From assembly GCA_030064795.1 (NCBI GenBank), contig JASJEI010000101.1:1-34875 (forward strand): a stretch of 34,875 nucleotides of DNA, given 5' to 3'. Each line of letters opens with the position of its first letter. Position 1 is the stretch's first letter. A program made the position numbers and the translations under genes. Below, one piece after another: positions 17,619-26,541 of the stretch. The notes under the pieces were generated by a model, which searched no databases, was not told where the DNA came from, and saw nothing but the letters and a program-made list of their open reading frames with translations. This DNA is from Pleurocapsa sp. MO_226.B13 (GTDB lineage: Bacteria; Cyanobacteriota; Cyanobacteriia; Cyanobacteriales; Xenococcaceae).

Positions 17619-17850
17619 AAAAATTCCCGTTGTTGCTACTTTAGCGATCTAATTTTCACTCTCGATCCAAATGAGCTTGATGGAATTGAGCATTACAGTT
17701 CTTAGGGTTATTTGCTCAAATTAAAAGCTTAATTTGTAGTATGGATTGATAAAAGGTATTTTTACCTAATCTTTTACCTGCATAAGTTTGACCTCATAAG
17801 CGTATATGTAATACACAACAATCCAACATACGATCTTAGAGGAAAAAACA

Positions 17851-19887
17851 ATGGATTTATTCGATTATCAATGGAATTCTAATCTTGGTTCTGTTGGCAG
17901 AACTCCCATAGAAACAGGAACTTATTTAGAAGCAGGATTTTACGAAAATGATGTTTATCAGTTCGAGCTTGAAGAAGCTGGCGATCTAAATATCTCTCTT
18001 TATTCCAGTCCTGGCGATGATGCCGATCTAGAACTATATCGCGATAGCAATGACAACGGGTTTTTGGATGCAGAAGATGAATTCATTGTTGGTTCATACA
18101 ATGGAGCAGATACTGAAGATGTAATTGACTACGATAGTGCTACTGTAGATACCTATTTTACTCGCGTGAATTATCACGATGGTGGTGACGATAACTACCT
18201 CGACTACGATTTATCTTTATATACTGAAGAGCCTGTCGAGGAAGGCAATTTATACGATTATACGACTTACTTTGACTTGGGCTATGTCGGTCGTACTCCC
18301 ACAGAAACAGGAACTTACTTAGAACAAGGATATTATGAAAACGACATCTATCAGTTTGCTTTAGATGAAATAGGCGATCTCGATATTTCTTTGCACGAGC
18401 TTAGTACGGGAGATGATGCCGATCTAGAACTGTACCGCGACAGTAACAGCAATGGTATTTTAGATGCTAACGACGAACTGGTGAGTGGATCTTACAACAC
18501 AGGCGACTCTGATGACTCTATTCGCTACGATAATGCAGCAGTAGGTGATTACTTTACCCGCGTTTACTATTTTGATGGTGGCGATGATGGAATCATTGAC
18601 TATAATTTAACTTTGTTTGCCGACGAACCCGCCGAAACTGGAGATTTATTTGAACCTGGTCAAACCAATTACGATCTAGGATATCTCGATCGCACTCCTA
18701 CTGAGAGAAGTACTTATCTACAAGAAGGGGTTTACGAACACGATGTCTATCAGTTTGCGATCGGTGAAACTAGCGATTTGGATCTTACACTGCATAGTTT
18801 AGATGCTGAGGACGATGCCGACCTAGAACTATACCACGACAGTAATGCCAACTACGTCTTAGATGCTGATGATGAACTGGTGACAGGATCTTATAATGGA
18901 GCGGGTCATGACGATGTAATCGATTATGATGGGGCTGCGGCTGGTACTTATTTCGCTCATGTAGACTACTACGACGGTGGTTACGATGGCTATATTGACT
19001 ACGAGTTATCTTTAGCTGCTGATAACTACGTCAACAACGAAAATCGCTTTGAGTATCAAACCAACTTCGATTTGGGTGTTGTTGGTCGTACTCCCACTGA
19101 AACTAGTTTGTATCTTGAAGAAGGTTATTTTGAAAATGATGCTTACCAGTTCACTCTAGAAGAGACTGGCGATCTAGATATTTCTCTGTATAACCTGAGT
19201 GCGGGTGATGATGCAGATTTAGAACTTTATCGCGATGTCAACGATAACGGGATCTTAGATATTCACGATGAGTTTGTAGATGGCTCATACAATTATGGTG
19301 ATGCTGATGAATCTATTCGTTATGAAGACGCAACTGCGGGTAATTACTATGCTAATGTTAGCTACTATGACGGTGGCGATGATGGTTTGATTGACTACAG
19401 TTTATCTCTATCTTCGGAAGCAGAAGAAACTCCCGACAGTCATACTTCCGCTGGAGAAGTATTAGTCGGTGATGCAGGAGACAATACTCTTACAGGTACT
19501 GAATACAATGACACCATTACTGGCGGTGCTGGTTACGATGTACTCTCTGGTGGTGCTGGCGACGATCTCTTGACTGGTTCGGATCCCGATGTATTTGATT
19601 CTGGTTCGGGAGAACTCGATATTCTCACAGGTGGTTATGGTGCCGATCTCTTTGTCTTGGGTGATAGTCATGAAGCCTACTATCAAGGTTATGGTTACAG
19701 TGATTATGCATCGATTACCGACTTTGATTGGTACGAAGGAGATAAAATTCAGGTTTATGGTGTAGCCGAAGATTACTCCATCTCCGAATACAATGGCGGT
19801 ACTGATATTTACTATCAGAGTGAATTAATCGGTCACGTTGAGAATACTACTGACGTAATTATTTCTGAAGATTTTAGTTTCGTTTAA
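17851..19887 (+). CDS. Acidic repeat protein with RTX-type C-terminus, probably secreted by type I
   Basis: 678 residues, very rich in Asp, Glu, Tyr and Gly. Four repeats of about 122 residues lie at 3-124, 134-256, 265-388 and 399-522. Each has a GRTPTETGTYLE-like start, YENDVYQF, GDDADLELYRDSN, NGILDADDE and YYDGGDDG. They resemble pre-peptidase C-terminal (PPC) beta-sandwich domains carrying an EF-hand-like Ca loop. Residues 540-576 contain glycine/aspartate nonapeptides (GGAGYDVLSGGAGDDLLTG) of RTX calcium-binding type, followed by a typical RTX C-terminal region. There is no N-terminal signal peptide, fitting type I secretion. Likely a cell-surface or extracellular calcium-binding protein; no enzymatic domain is seen. 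AGAGGA precedes the ATG. Confidence 0.8.
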   Translation: MDLFDYQWNSNLGSVGRTPIETGTYLEAGFYENDVYQFELEEAGDLNISLYSSPGDDADLELYRDSNDNGFLDAEDEFIVGSYNGADTEDVIDYDSATVDTYFTRVNYHDGGDDNYLDYDLSLYTEEPVEEGNLYDYTTYFDLGYVGRTPTETGTYLEQGYYENDIYQFALDEIGDLDISLHELSTGDDADLELYRDSNSNGILDANDELVSGSYNTGDSDDSIRYDNAAVGDYFTRVYYFDGGDDGIIDYNLTLFADEPAETGDLFEPGQTNYDLGYLDRTPTERSTYLQEGVYEHDVYQFAIGETSDLDLTLHSLDAEDDADLELYHDSNANYVLDADDELVTGSYNGAGHDDVIDYDGAAAGTYFAHVDYYDGGYDGYIDYELSLAADNYVNNENRFEYQTNFDLGVVGRTPTETSLYLEEGYFENDAYQFTLEETGDLDISLYNLSAGDDADLELYRDVNDNGILDIHDEFVDGSYNYGDADESIRYEDATAGNYYANVSYYDGGDDGLIDYSLSLSSEAEETPDSHTSAGEVLVGDAGDNTLTGTEYNDTITGGAGYDVLSGGAGDDLLTGSDPDVFDSGSGELDILTGGYGADLFVLGDSHEAYYQGYGYSDYASITDFDWYEGDKIQVYGVAEDYSISEYNGGTDIYYQSELIGHVENTTDVIISEDFSFV

Positions 19888-20207
19888 ATATTTAATTTTG
19901 AGTGGTAATTAATTAATTAATTTTATTAGCGGACAATACTAACATCTAAATCTGTACACCTTATTAAATCTTTCCCCTGGCTTGGATAAGCTAAGCGAAA
20001 CAATTTTAACGATGTACTTCCTCTTATTGTCCCTGATGAACTGTAAATTGAATATCTATTCATCCCCTGTAGCAAAAGTTATGGGGGGGTTTGACGTTTA
20101 GATAAATTATGTTTGTTTGTAGTAGTGGTAAAGAGCTATTGCAAATAGTATATTTTTTAATATAACTAATAACCCTAAAGGGTAAACTTGCGAACCTGTA
20201 TATTTTT
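19888..20207. other. Intergenic region between the RTX-like gene and the pseudokinase
   Basis: 320 bases between convergent genes. Contents: a TAAT tandem (19906-19920), a run of seven G (20083-20089) and a short inverted repeat ACCCT/AGGGT (20172-20183). No gene or strong terminator is evident. Confidence 0.5.
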
Positions 20208-21713
20208 TTAACGCTCTAACTGATGAAACCCAGCTTCCCAAATGGCGATATAGATTCGATCTTGAGGATTACGTTGAATGACTCCTTTTAGATGCTCTAC
20301 TTCAAATTGCTCTTGAGTGCTTGTTTCTAAAAAGACTTGATTAATTTTTTTTTCGATCTCCGCCGAGTAGTTGTTTAATAATAATTGCTTGATGGTTTGG
20401 TGGATATCGATCGGTTTAACTGAATCAGCAAAAGATACTTCCGTCTGCCGTACTATTCCAGTTTCCAGGTCGGTTAAATAGCCTAGATCGACTCGTGCGG
20501 GAACAAAGTCACTATACACCAAGGCTCTACTATTTTTCCAATAACCCAGGCTACTTTGAGTTGGTTTTCCCAATGACCTAATGATTCGCTCTTGAGGAGT
20601 ACCGACGCGAAAAGTAGGTATGTCTAAACTCGCTGCTGATGAAACATCAGGTATATATTCTAGGCTGTGAGACAATGCTTCAATCTCGACATCGGCTGGC
20701 GATTTTCTCTCAGTACTATCTCTAAACGACCAAGTAAAATTGAAATTTAAGATAACGAACATTAAACCGATTACTCCCAACCCTGAAAAAAAGAGAATTG
20801 CCGTAATTTTGACTTCTGATGTTAACCAAGATTTCGGTTCGGTTTGAGTCACCAAAGATTCGGAAATAGTTACAGATCGGGAGTTCAGTGCTTGCAACAT
20901 CTCTTCTGGATCGCTAAAGCGATCGCTAGTATTGGGATAAATAGCCCGATTGATTACCCTAACTAAGTCAGTTGTCAAATTGGGGACTTCCCGTTGCCAC
21001 AAAAGACAATTATTCTCAGGTTCAAAGTTCAATTCTGCTGGAGTTTTGCCCGTAAGCAAATAAATAGCGGTCAATCCCAAACTATAAAGGTCACTAGCAT
21101 AAACTGATTGTCCCCGTTCTTGTTCGGGGGGAATATATTCTGGTTGGTTTGCTAATACTAAGTTGCGTTGATTTAGTTGTTCTACCTTTTTTTCTAATTC
21201 TTTGACTCCACCAAAGTAGATCGGTACTGGTATATCTGTTTTACTATGCCGAGCAAACGAACTTTGCTGACGCAATACAATACTGCTGGGTTTTAATTGG
21301 CAATAGACAATGCCATGGTTATGGATATACTGTAGTACCGACAGTATGCTAGCTAGTATTTGTCTGACTTCTGTCTCTGGTAGGATTCCTTGTTGTTGTA
21401 CTTTCTGTTCTAGGGTAATGCCTTGAATCCACTCGCGAACTAGATAAAAATCTTCTCCCTCCGTAAAATACTCATAAAGCTGGGGAATTTGAGGATTTTT
21501 GCCACTCAAAAGCTTGAGAATCTCAGCTTCACGATAGAATAATTGTTTAATTTTTTCTGCCTGGGAATTGCCCAATATCGGTCTGAATTTTTTGATAACG
21601 TAGCGATGAGATGAGTACCAGCCTTTATCTCTAGCTAGGAAAGTTTCACTAAAGGTATCTTGACCGAGTATTTGGATAATCTGGTATTTATTTTGGATTA
21701 TTTTCCCCTTCAT
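20208..21713 (-). CDS. Serine/threonine kinase-like protein, predicted pseudokinase, membrane-anchored
   Basis: 501 residues. The N-terminal kinase fold (about 10-275) has a VIKKF strand with Lys41 and an REAEIL helix with Glu62. YIPPEQ (193-198) replaces APE, and SDLYSLGLTAIYLLTGKTP is typical of cyanobacterial kinases. The HRDLKPxN loop reads VYCQLKPSS (136-144), so the catalytic Asp is replaced by Gln and the metal-binding Asn by Ser. The DFG triplet is YFG (166-168). Loss of these residues argues for a pseudokinase. The glycine loop is also poor. One transmembrane helix (about 303-324) leads to a C-terminal domain of about 175 residues with LGKPTQSSLGYW and DLGYLTDLETG, found in other cyanobacterial kinases. 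Probably a scaffold or sensor. Confidence 0.88.
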   Translation of the reverse strand: MKGKIIQNKYQIIQILGQDTFSETFLARDKGWYSSHRYVIKKFRPILGNSQAEKIKQLFYREAEILKLLSGKNPQIPQLYEYFTEGEDFYLVREWIQGITLEQKVQQQGILPETEVRQILASILSVLQYIHNHGIVYCQLKPSSIVLRQQSSFARHSKTDIPVPIYFGGVKELEKKVEQLNQRNLVLANQPEYIPPEQERGQSVYASDLYSLGLTAIYLLTGKTPAELNFEPENNCLLWQREVPNLTTDLVRVINRAIYPNTSDRFSDPEEMLQALNSRSVTISESLVTQTEPKSWLTSEVKITAILFFSGLGVIGLMFVILNFNFTWSFRDSTERKSPADVEIEALSHSLEYIPDVSSAASLDIPTFRVGTPQERIIRSLGKPTQSSLGYWKNSRALVYSDFVPARVDLGYLTDLETGIVRQTEVSFADSVKPIDIHQTIKQLLLNNYSAEIEKKINQVFLETSTQEQFEVEHLKGVIQRNPQDRIYIAIWEAGFHQLER

Positions 21714-21814
21714 GCAGGTATTAACAAGATGATGACCAAGTTAACTTTAAGAGTTAATCAAATTGTAGTTAATTTAAATAACAATTGACTAAGTCTTTAG
21801 TTATAAACTAGAGA

Positions 21815-22591
21815 TTATTTAACCACAAAAATACGATAACCAGCATCGTACATTTGTAGCTGTTGAATTTGTCCATATTTTTGTAACCAAACACCATTAT
21901 TAAGCTCTGTTGCTAATTTATTGATTCCCCTTTCTAATTCTTCAGAAGGCATTTTAGAGAAGGTAGATATGCCGTTGCGTACAGAAGCATTTAAATAAAT
22001 CTCTGGTCGATGCCAACCAGAAGCAGCAAATAAATCGCTTAAATCAGTAGGCAATAAAAAGGGAATAATTTCGACTTGTTTTTGAGTAATTTGTTTGATT
22101 TGTTGGGCGATTGCTTTGGTACTAGGAAATGTATTGAGAGTATCATTTATAAAATAAGGAAAATAATCAGTTAACCAAAAATCGGGGATTTTACTTTGTT
22201 CAAAAGCGAAAATAACAATATTACCTCCTGCGACGATCCGATTGATTTCTTTAATTCCCGCCTCTATGTCTTGAAAGTGGTGTAGGGCTAACATCACAAT
22301 TGCACCATCAACCGTATTATCTGCCAGGGGAATAGATTCAGATGCAGCAGTTATCCAACTAACATTACTATGGGGTTGTGCCTGAGACTGCATGGTTAGT
22401 GAAGGCTCGATCGCAATTACCTTATAGCCTCGATCGGCGATCGCATTACTGTAATTACCCGTCCCCGCACCGATATCGGCAATGGTTTTGCCAGCAGGAA
22501 GCTCTAACAGCCCAATTAACTCGTCCACAATTCTCTTATCTGGCTGACGGGTACGATTATATCCTCGACCAATCGAATTATATAAAGTCAT
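21815..22591 (-). CDS. Class I SAM-dependent methyltransferase
   Basis: 258 residues. Motif I ADIGAGTGNYS (about 38-48), the acidic residue ending motif II (AIEPS), and DGAIVMLALHHFQD (motif IV) define a UbiE/Methyltransf_11-type Rossmann enzyme using S-adenosylmethionine. No signal peptide. The substrate cannot be inferred: the C-terminal cap (about 150-258) is variable, and the neighbours (pseudokinase, S4 protein) give no pathway. It starts MTLYNSIGRGYN, a common opening for small-molecule methyltransferases of this subgroup. It is on the same strand as the pseudokinase, 101 bases upstream of it. Confidence 0.85.
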   Translation of the reverse strand: MTLYNSIGRGYNRTRQPDKRIVDELIGLLELPAGKTIADIGAGTGNYSNAIADRGYKVIAIEPSLTMQSQAQPHSNVSWITAASESIPLADNTVDGAIVMLALHHFQDIEAGIKEINRIVAGGNIVIFAFEQSKIPDFWLTDYFPYFINDTLNTFPSTKAIAQQIKQITQKQVEIIPFLLPTDLSDLFAASGWHRPEIYLNASVRNGISTFSKMPSEELERGINKLATELNNGVWLQKYGQIQQLQMYDAGYRIFVVK

Positions 22592-22710
22592 CTGCTATAT
22601 GTCTATTTGATGAATTGTCTGAGTTTAACTTTACCAATTGCGAGCCTAAAGCCCCTTCTTTTTCTAACTGAAGTTTAGACTAAATATATTGAAGTAATAG
22701 CACGCTAAGT

Positions 22711-22920
22711 ATGAATGAATCGCGATCGCAACAATATATTAAACTGGATCAATTTCTCAAATGGCAGGGAATTGCCCAAACTGGAGGAGAAGCTAAAATT
22801 ATTATCAAACAAGGAATGGTAGAAGTAAATGGAGAAGAGGAAATCAGACGGGGACGCAAACTGGTAACAGGCGATCGCGTTACCGTCGCAGGAACGACCC
22901 ATAGAGTAGAGTTACAATAA
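22711..22920 (+). CDS. S4-domain RNA-binding protein (YbcJ/YaaA type)
   Basis: 69 residues forming a single S4 domain: YIKLDQFLKWQGIAQTGGEAK, then GMVEVNGEEEIRRGRKL and GDRVTV. The S4 fold binds structured RNA, mostly rRNA. Free-standing S4 proteins of this size are common in bacteria and are presumed ribosome- or RNA-associated. It is divergent from the methyltransferase gene by 119 bases and upstream of ruvB. Specific function unknown. Confidence 0.88.
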   Translation: MNESRSQQYIKLDQFLKWQGIAQTGGEAKIIIKQGMVEVNGEEEIRRGRKLVTGDRVTVAGTTHRVELQ

Positions 22921-22965
22921 AGTTACTGCTGATTTAAGCGATGACGTACAAAATTATTTTGCTTG

Positions 22966-22993
22966 TAGCTATTAGCTGTTAGTTTTTAGCTCG
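22966..22993. repeat. Heptameric repeat TAGCTNT
   Basis: Four consecutive 7-base units: TAGCTAT, TAGCTGT, TAGTTTT, TAGCTCG, in the spacer before ruvB. Confidence 0.6.
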
Positions 22994-23026
22994 AGCGAGA
23001 AATCATTACCGCCTTTTATAGCTACA

Positions 23027-24121
23027 ATGGCAATACAAAGATCTTCTGACTCGAAAAATACTCCGCCTCAAAAATCTCGCCCTCCCAAGCAGAAAAATGT
23101 CGATCCCAGCTTGATGTTTCCTCAAGCAAATACTGAAGAAGCTGAATCAAACGAAGACAAGATTCGCCCTCAACGCTTAGCAGACTATATCGGACAAAAA
23201 GATTTAAAGGGAATTCTCAATATTGCGATCGCTGCTGCTAAAGGCAGACAAGATCCCCTAGACCATCTCTTACTTTATGGCCCTCCAGGTTTGGGTAAAA
23301 CCACGATGTCATTGATTTTGGCGACAGAAATGGGGGTAAACTGCAAAATCACTTCTGCACCAGCTTTAGAACGTCCTAGAGACATTACAGGACTACTGGT
23401 AAATCTCAAACCAGGTGACATTCTCTTTATTGATGAAATTCATCGTTTAAATCGCATGACGGAAGAATTGCTTTATCCGGCGATGGAGGATTTTCGTCTG
23501 GATATTACGATTGGTAAAGGTCAAACAGCAAAAACTCGTAGCATTCCTTTGCCTTCTTTTACCCTAGTAGGTGCGACTACCAAAGCAGGTTCGTTATCTT
23601 CCCCATTACGCGATCGCTTTGGGATGATTCAAAGATTGCGTTTCTATGAGTTAGATGAATTAACCCTAATCGTTAAACGGACGGCGGAAATTATTAATAC
23701 GACCATTACCGAATCAGGTGCAGTAGAAATTGCCCGTCGTTCGCGGGGAACACCGCGTATTGCCAATAGACTATTGCGTCGAGTCAGAGACTATACCCAA
23801 GTGCAAGAAGCAGAAACCATTACCGAAGAATTGGCAGCAACGGCGATGAATCTGTTTGATGTCGATTCACAAGGCTTAGACTGGACAGATCGTTTAGTTT
23901 TAAATACCATCATCGAACAGTTTAATGGTGGCCCTGTAGGTTTAGAAGCGATCGCAGCAGCTACGGGAGAAGACCGTAAAACCATTGAGGAAGTTTACGA
24001 ACCATATTTATTGCAAAATGGCTATCTCAGTCGTACCCATCGTGGAAGAATGGCGACCGAAAAAACCTATCAACATTTGGGGTACAAAGATGACCGTCCA
24101 AACCAAACAAAATTATTTTAG
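23027..24121 (+). CDS. ruvB: Holliday junction branch-migration ATPase RuvB
   Basis: 364 residues. RuvB hexamers, loaded by RuvA, drive branch migration of Holliday junctions during recombinational repair. Walker A is GPPGLGKTT (85-93) and Walker B includes DEIH (136-139). [18 protein letters not shown] contains sensor 1 and the Arg finger. The C-terminal winged helix has [17 protein letters not shown]. An N-terminal extension of about 45 residues, Pro/Lys/Asn-rich and probably disordered, precedes the conserved [12 protein letters not shown], as in other cyanobacterial RuvB. ruvA and ruvC are not adjacent. Confidence 0.97.
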   Translation: MAIQRSSDSKNTPPQKSRPPKQKNVDPSLMFPQANTEEAESNEDKIRPQRLADYIGQKDLKGILNIAIAAAKGRQDPLDHLLLYGPPGLGKTTMSLILATEMGVNCKITSAPALERPRDITGLLVNLKPGDILFIDEIHRLNRMTEELLYPAMEDFRLDITIGKGQTAKTRSIPLPSFTLVGATTKAGSLSSPLRDRFGMIQRLRFYELDELTLIVKRTAEIINTTITESGAVEIARRSRGTPRIANRLLRRVRDYTQVQEAETITEELAATAMNLFDVDSQGLDWTDRLVLNTIIEQFNGGPVGLEAIAAATGEDRKTIEEVYEPYLLQNGYLSRTHRGRMATEKTYQHLGYKDDRPNQTKLF

Positions 24122-24144
24122 GTAGAGGCAAAAAATCGCTGTGA

Positions 24145-24864
24145 TTAATTTTTTAAGGCGTTTTGTTGAGCTACGAGTAATTCGGCAATCCCTTTTTCTG
24201 CCAGATCGAGCATGGCGTTTAATTGCGATCGCGTAATACTATTAGACTCGGCCGTACCTTGAATTTCAATTAGCTCCAGGTCACTATTCATTACTACATT
24301 TAAATCTACATCTGCTGCCAGATCTTCTTGGTAGTCTAGATCCAAAAATGCTTCCCCCTCGATCGATCCTACTGAAACTGCTGCTACTGGTTTTAGTAAA
24401 GGAGATGTTTTTAGTTCTCCTGTTGCAACAAGTTTCTTAATTCCGTGAGCCAAAGCTACATAGCTACCTGTAATTGAAGCGGTGCGCGTTCCTGCATCGG
24501 CCTGTAATACATCTGCGTCGATTGTAATAGTTCTTTCGCCAAATCCCTTAAGGTCGATGGCTGCTCGCAAACTACGTCCGATCAGCCTTTGGATTTCTTG
24601 AGTACGTCCCGAAAGCTTGAGAAACTCCCGCGAATGGCGAATACTGGTAGCTCCTGGTAACATCCTATATTCAGCCGTCAGCCAACCCTGACCGCTGTTG
24701 AGCAAAAATTTGGGGACTCGATCTTCAATACTGACGGTGCAAAGAACTTTAGTGTCACCGCACTCGATCGTGACCGCAGCTAGAGGATTTTTAATAAAAT
24801 CAAGCTCAAACTTGTATTGACGGAGTCGATCGGCTCGGCGGTTATTAGCACGTTCCCAGGACAC
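24145..24864 (-). CDS. rph: Ribonuclease PH
   Basis: 239 residues, normal length. RNase PH is a phosphorolytic 3'-5' exonuclease that trims tRNA 3' ends, releasing nucleoside diphosphates. Family features include the N-terminal [26 protein letters not shown], the phosphate-binding stretch [31 protein letters not shown] with metal/active-site Asp residues, and DLNVVMN near the C-terminus. It is convergent with ruvB, 23 bases between the stops. Confidence 0.96.
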   Translation of the reverse strand: MSWERANNRRADRLRQYKFELDFIKNPLAAVTIECGDTKVLCTVSIEDRVPKFLLNSGQGWLTAEYRMLPGATSIRHSREFLKLSGRTQEIQRLIGRSLRAAIDLKGFGERTITIDADVLQADAGTRTASITGSYVALAHGIKKLVATGELKTSPLLKPVAAVSVGSIEGEAFLDLDYQEDLAADVDLNVVMNSDLELIEIQGTAESNSITRSQLNAMLDLAEKGIAELLVAQQNALKN

Positions 24865-25167
24865 AATGCTGCTCCTAATTTAATTGATTATCAAGTTTGA
24901 CAGAAAATAAATAAAAAAAGCAAATTATTTACCAGGTTGATATAGTTCTTAATTAACTCGACGCTCGAGTTAAAGATTGCTTACAGTTCGAGCGAAAAAT
25001 ATTAACATTAGACTAGAGTGAGTGGCTTTTCTTGAATAAATAACTCGTAATTCATCAATGTTAATCAAGATTATCCCTCGTTATTTAAGATTTTTAAAAA
25101 TATCTCCAGAATCCAATTTTTGCTTATATCCTAGATCTAAATAGGAGCAGTTTACCTCAGTTCTTGT
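24865..25167. other. Divergent intergenic region upstream of rph
   Basis: 303 bases between divergent genes. CGCTCGA (24962-24968) and TCGAGCG (24988-24994) form an inverted repeat with a 19-base loop, followed by an A-rich stretch. It may be a hairpin or operator. I find no convincing -35/-10 pair. Confidence 0.4.
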
Positions 25168-25497
25168 TTGGTTAACATTCCTCGAAGAAATTGTCTAGAA
25201 GTTGTGTCTAATATCTTTATTTCTCTTTTTCTTGCTGCTGCGATGAGTTTTGCTGCCCCAGTCATTCTTATTGGCTGCGCGATCGGTTTTTTTAGCATCA
25301 TCGGCTATATTCCTGGATTTTTGGAACTTAGCGATCGCGCAACATTCTATATCTTGGAATTTCTGACCGTCTTTGGTGCTGGAAAACCACTCCAAGGTCT
25401 GATTACTTTGGGAATTACAGTAAGCATTGTCGGCATTTTATTGGATATACTCAACTTTTATCGCTACCAAAGTCTTAGCGATCGAGATGTTAGTTAG
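25168..25497 (+). CDS. Small membrane protein, unknown function
   Basis: Up to 109 residues. No in-frame ATG exists at the 5' end; TTG at 25168 and GTG at 25204 are the possible starts, and the true one is unclear. Two hydrophobic regions are visible, about 17-50 (IFISLFLAAAMSFAAPVILI) and about 74-97 (LQGLITLGITVSIVGILLDI), so it is probably an integral membrane protein. The short hydrophilic tail ends FYRYQSLSDRDVS. It lies 41 bases before the aminopropyltransferase gene on the same strand and may be cotranscribed. I do not recognise a named family. Confidence 0.6.
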   Translation: MVNIPRRNCLEVVSNIFISLFLAAAMSFAAPVILIGCAIGFFSIIGYIPGFLELSDRATFYILEFLTVFGAGKPLQGLITLGITVSIVGILLDILNFYRYQSLSDRDVS

Positions 25498-25538
25498 GTA
25501 TTTTTAACGCATCTATCATACTAATTTTCATCTTGTCT

Positions 25539-26483
25539 ATGTCTGGAAGCGAATTAAAAGCGGATCTGTGGATTAATGAGTATATTACCGCCTGGGATAT
25601 TTATACCCATGGAATAACCAAAATTCTAGCTTATCAAAAAACTCCCTACCAAGAGATGTATATCGTTGAAACGGGAGCTTTTGGCAAAGGGTTAGTGCTG
25701 GACGGCAAATGGCAATCCTGCACTGTCGATGAGTTTATTTATCATGAGGCTTTGGTACATCCTGGTCTAATCGCTCATCAAAAGCCCCGACGGGTTTTGG
25801 TGCTTGGCGGTGGAGAAGGGGCAACTATTCGCGAGATCTTGCGCTGGAAAACCATCGAAAAAGTAACGATGATCGATATCGATGGCGATGTAGTAGCAGC
25901 TTGCAAGCAACACCTTCCAGAAATGCATCAAAATGCTTTTGAAGATCCACGGGTGGAGCTAATCATTGCCGATGCACAAGCGGTTTTGGATACTACTGGC
26001 GAGACTTGGGATGTGATTATTAGCGATCTTAGCGATCCGATAGAATCAGGGCCATCTTTTCCTTTGTTTACCAAAGAATATTTTGCCAAACTCCAGCGAG
26101 TCTTAAATCCTGGAGGATACGTCATGGTGCAAGCAGGGCCGATATCCCCCCCAGAAGTTAGAGATCATGCTCGTTTGGTAAATACCCTCAAAGCAGTATT
26201 CGATCGCGTTACTTCTTTATCTGCGCCAACTCCTTCTTATGGACGCTCTTGGGGATTTGCACTTTGTTCTGATGCTGGGATTGATACTATGCCCGAACCA
26301 AAATTAGTCGATGAGTTGCTATCTACCCAGACTACTGGTGGATATCGTTTCATCGATGGTGTTACCCTGTTAGGTATTATGCAAACTCCCTTATACGTTC
26401 GTCAGGCGATCGCAGCAGAAACGACAGTTTATACCCTAAAAAAACCACCCAAGTTTTTTGGTGTCGGGGCAATGAAGGATTAA
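25539..26483 (+). CDS. speE: Polyamine aminopropyltransferase, thermospermine-synthase (ACL5)-like
   Basis: 314 residues from ATG 25539; an in-frame TTG two codons earlier is less likely. The enzyme moves an aminopropyl group from decarboxylated SAM to a polyamine. The Rossmann core shows LGGGEGATIREIL (about 89-101), DIDGDVV and the catalytic loop DLSDPIESGPS (from about 163). Spermidine synthases usually have D-S-S/T-D-P-V-G-P in that loop. D-L-x-D-P-x-E/D-x-G-P, together with the later VQAGP and SYGRSWGFALCSD, is more like plant ACL5 thermospermine synthase. The gene symbol is the generic family one; substrate preference needs assay. Confidence 0.85.
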   Translation: MSGSELKADLWINEYITAWDIYTHGITKILAYQKTPYQEMYIVETGAFGKGLVLDGKWQSCTVDEFIYHEALVHPGLIAHQKPRRVLVLGGGEGATIREILRWKTIEKVTMIDIDGDVVAACKQHLPEMHQNAFEDPRVELIIADAQAVLDTTGETWDVIISDLSDPIESGPSFPLFTKEYFAKLQRVLNPGGYVMVQAGPISPPEVRDHARLVNTLKAVFDRVTSLSAPTPSYGRSWGFALCSDAGIDTMPEPKLVDELLSTQTTGGYRFIDGVTLLGIMQTPLYVRQAIAAETTVYTLKKPPKFFGVGAMKD

Positions 26484-26541
26484 ATAGTTCAGAGTACTTG
26501 CTATTTCCTATTTCCTTCCTATAAAAAAAGATAATTGAAAT

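Noticed and set aside
17788..17814. TTGACC/TAATAC promoter before the RTX-like gene
   Set aside because: Spacer only 15 bases, too short to support.
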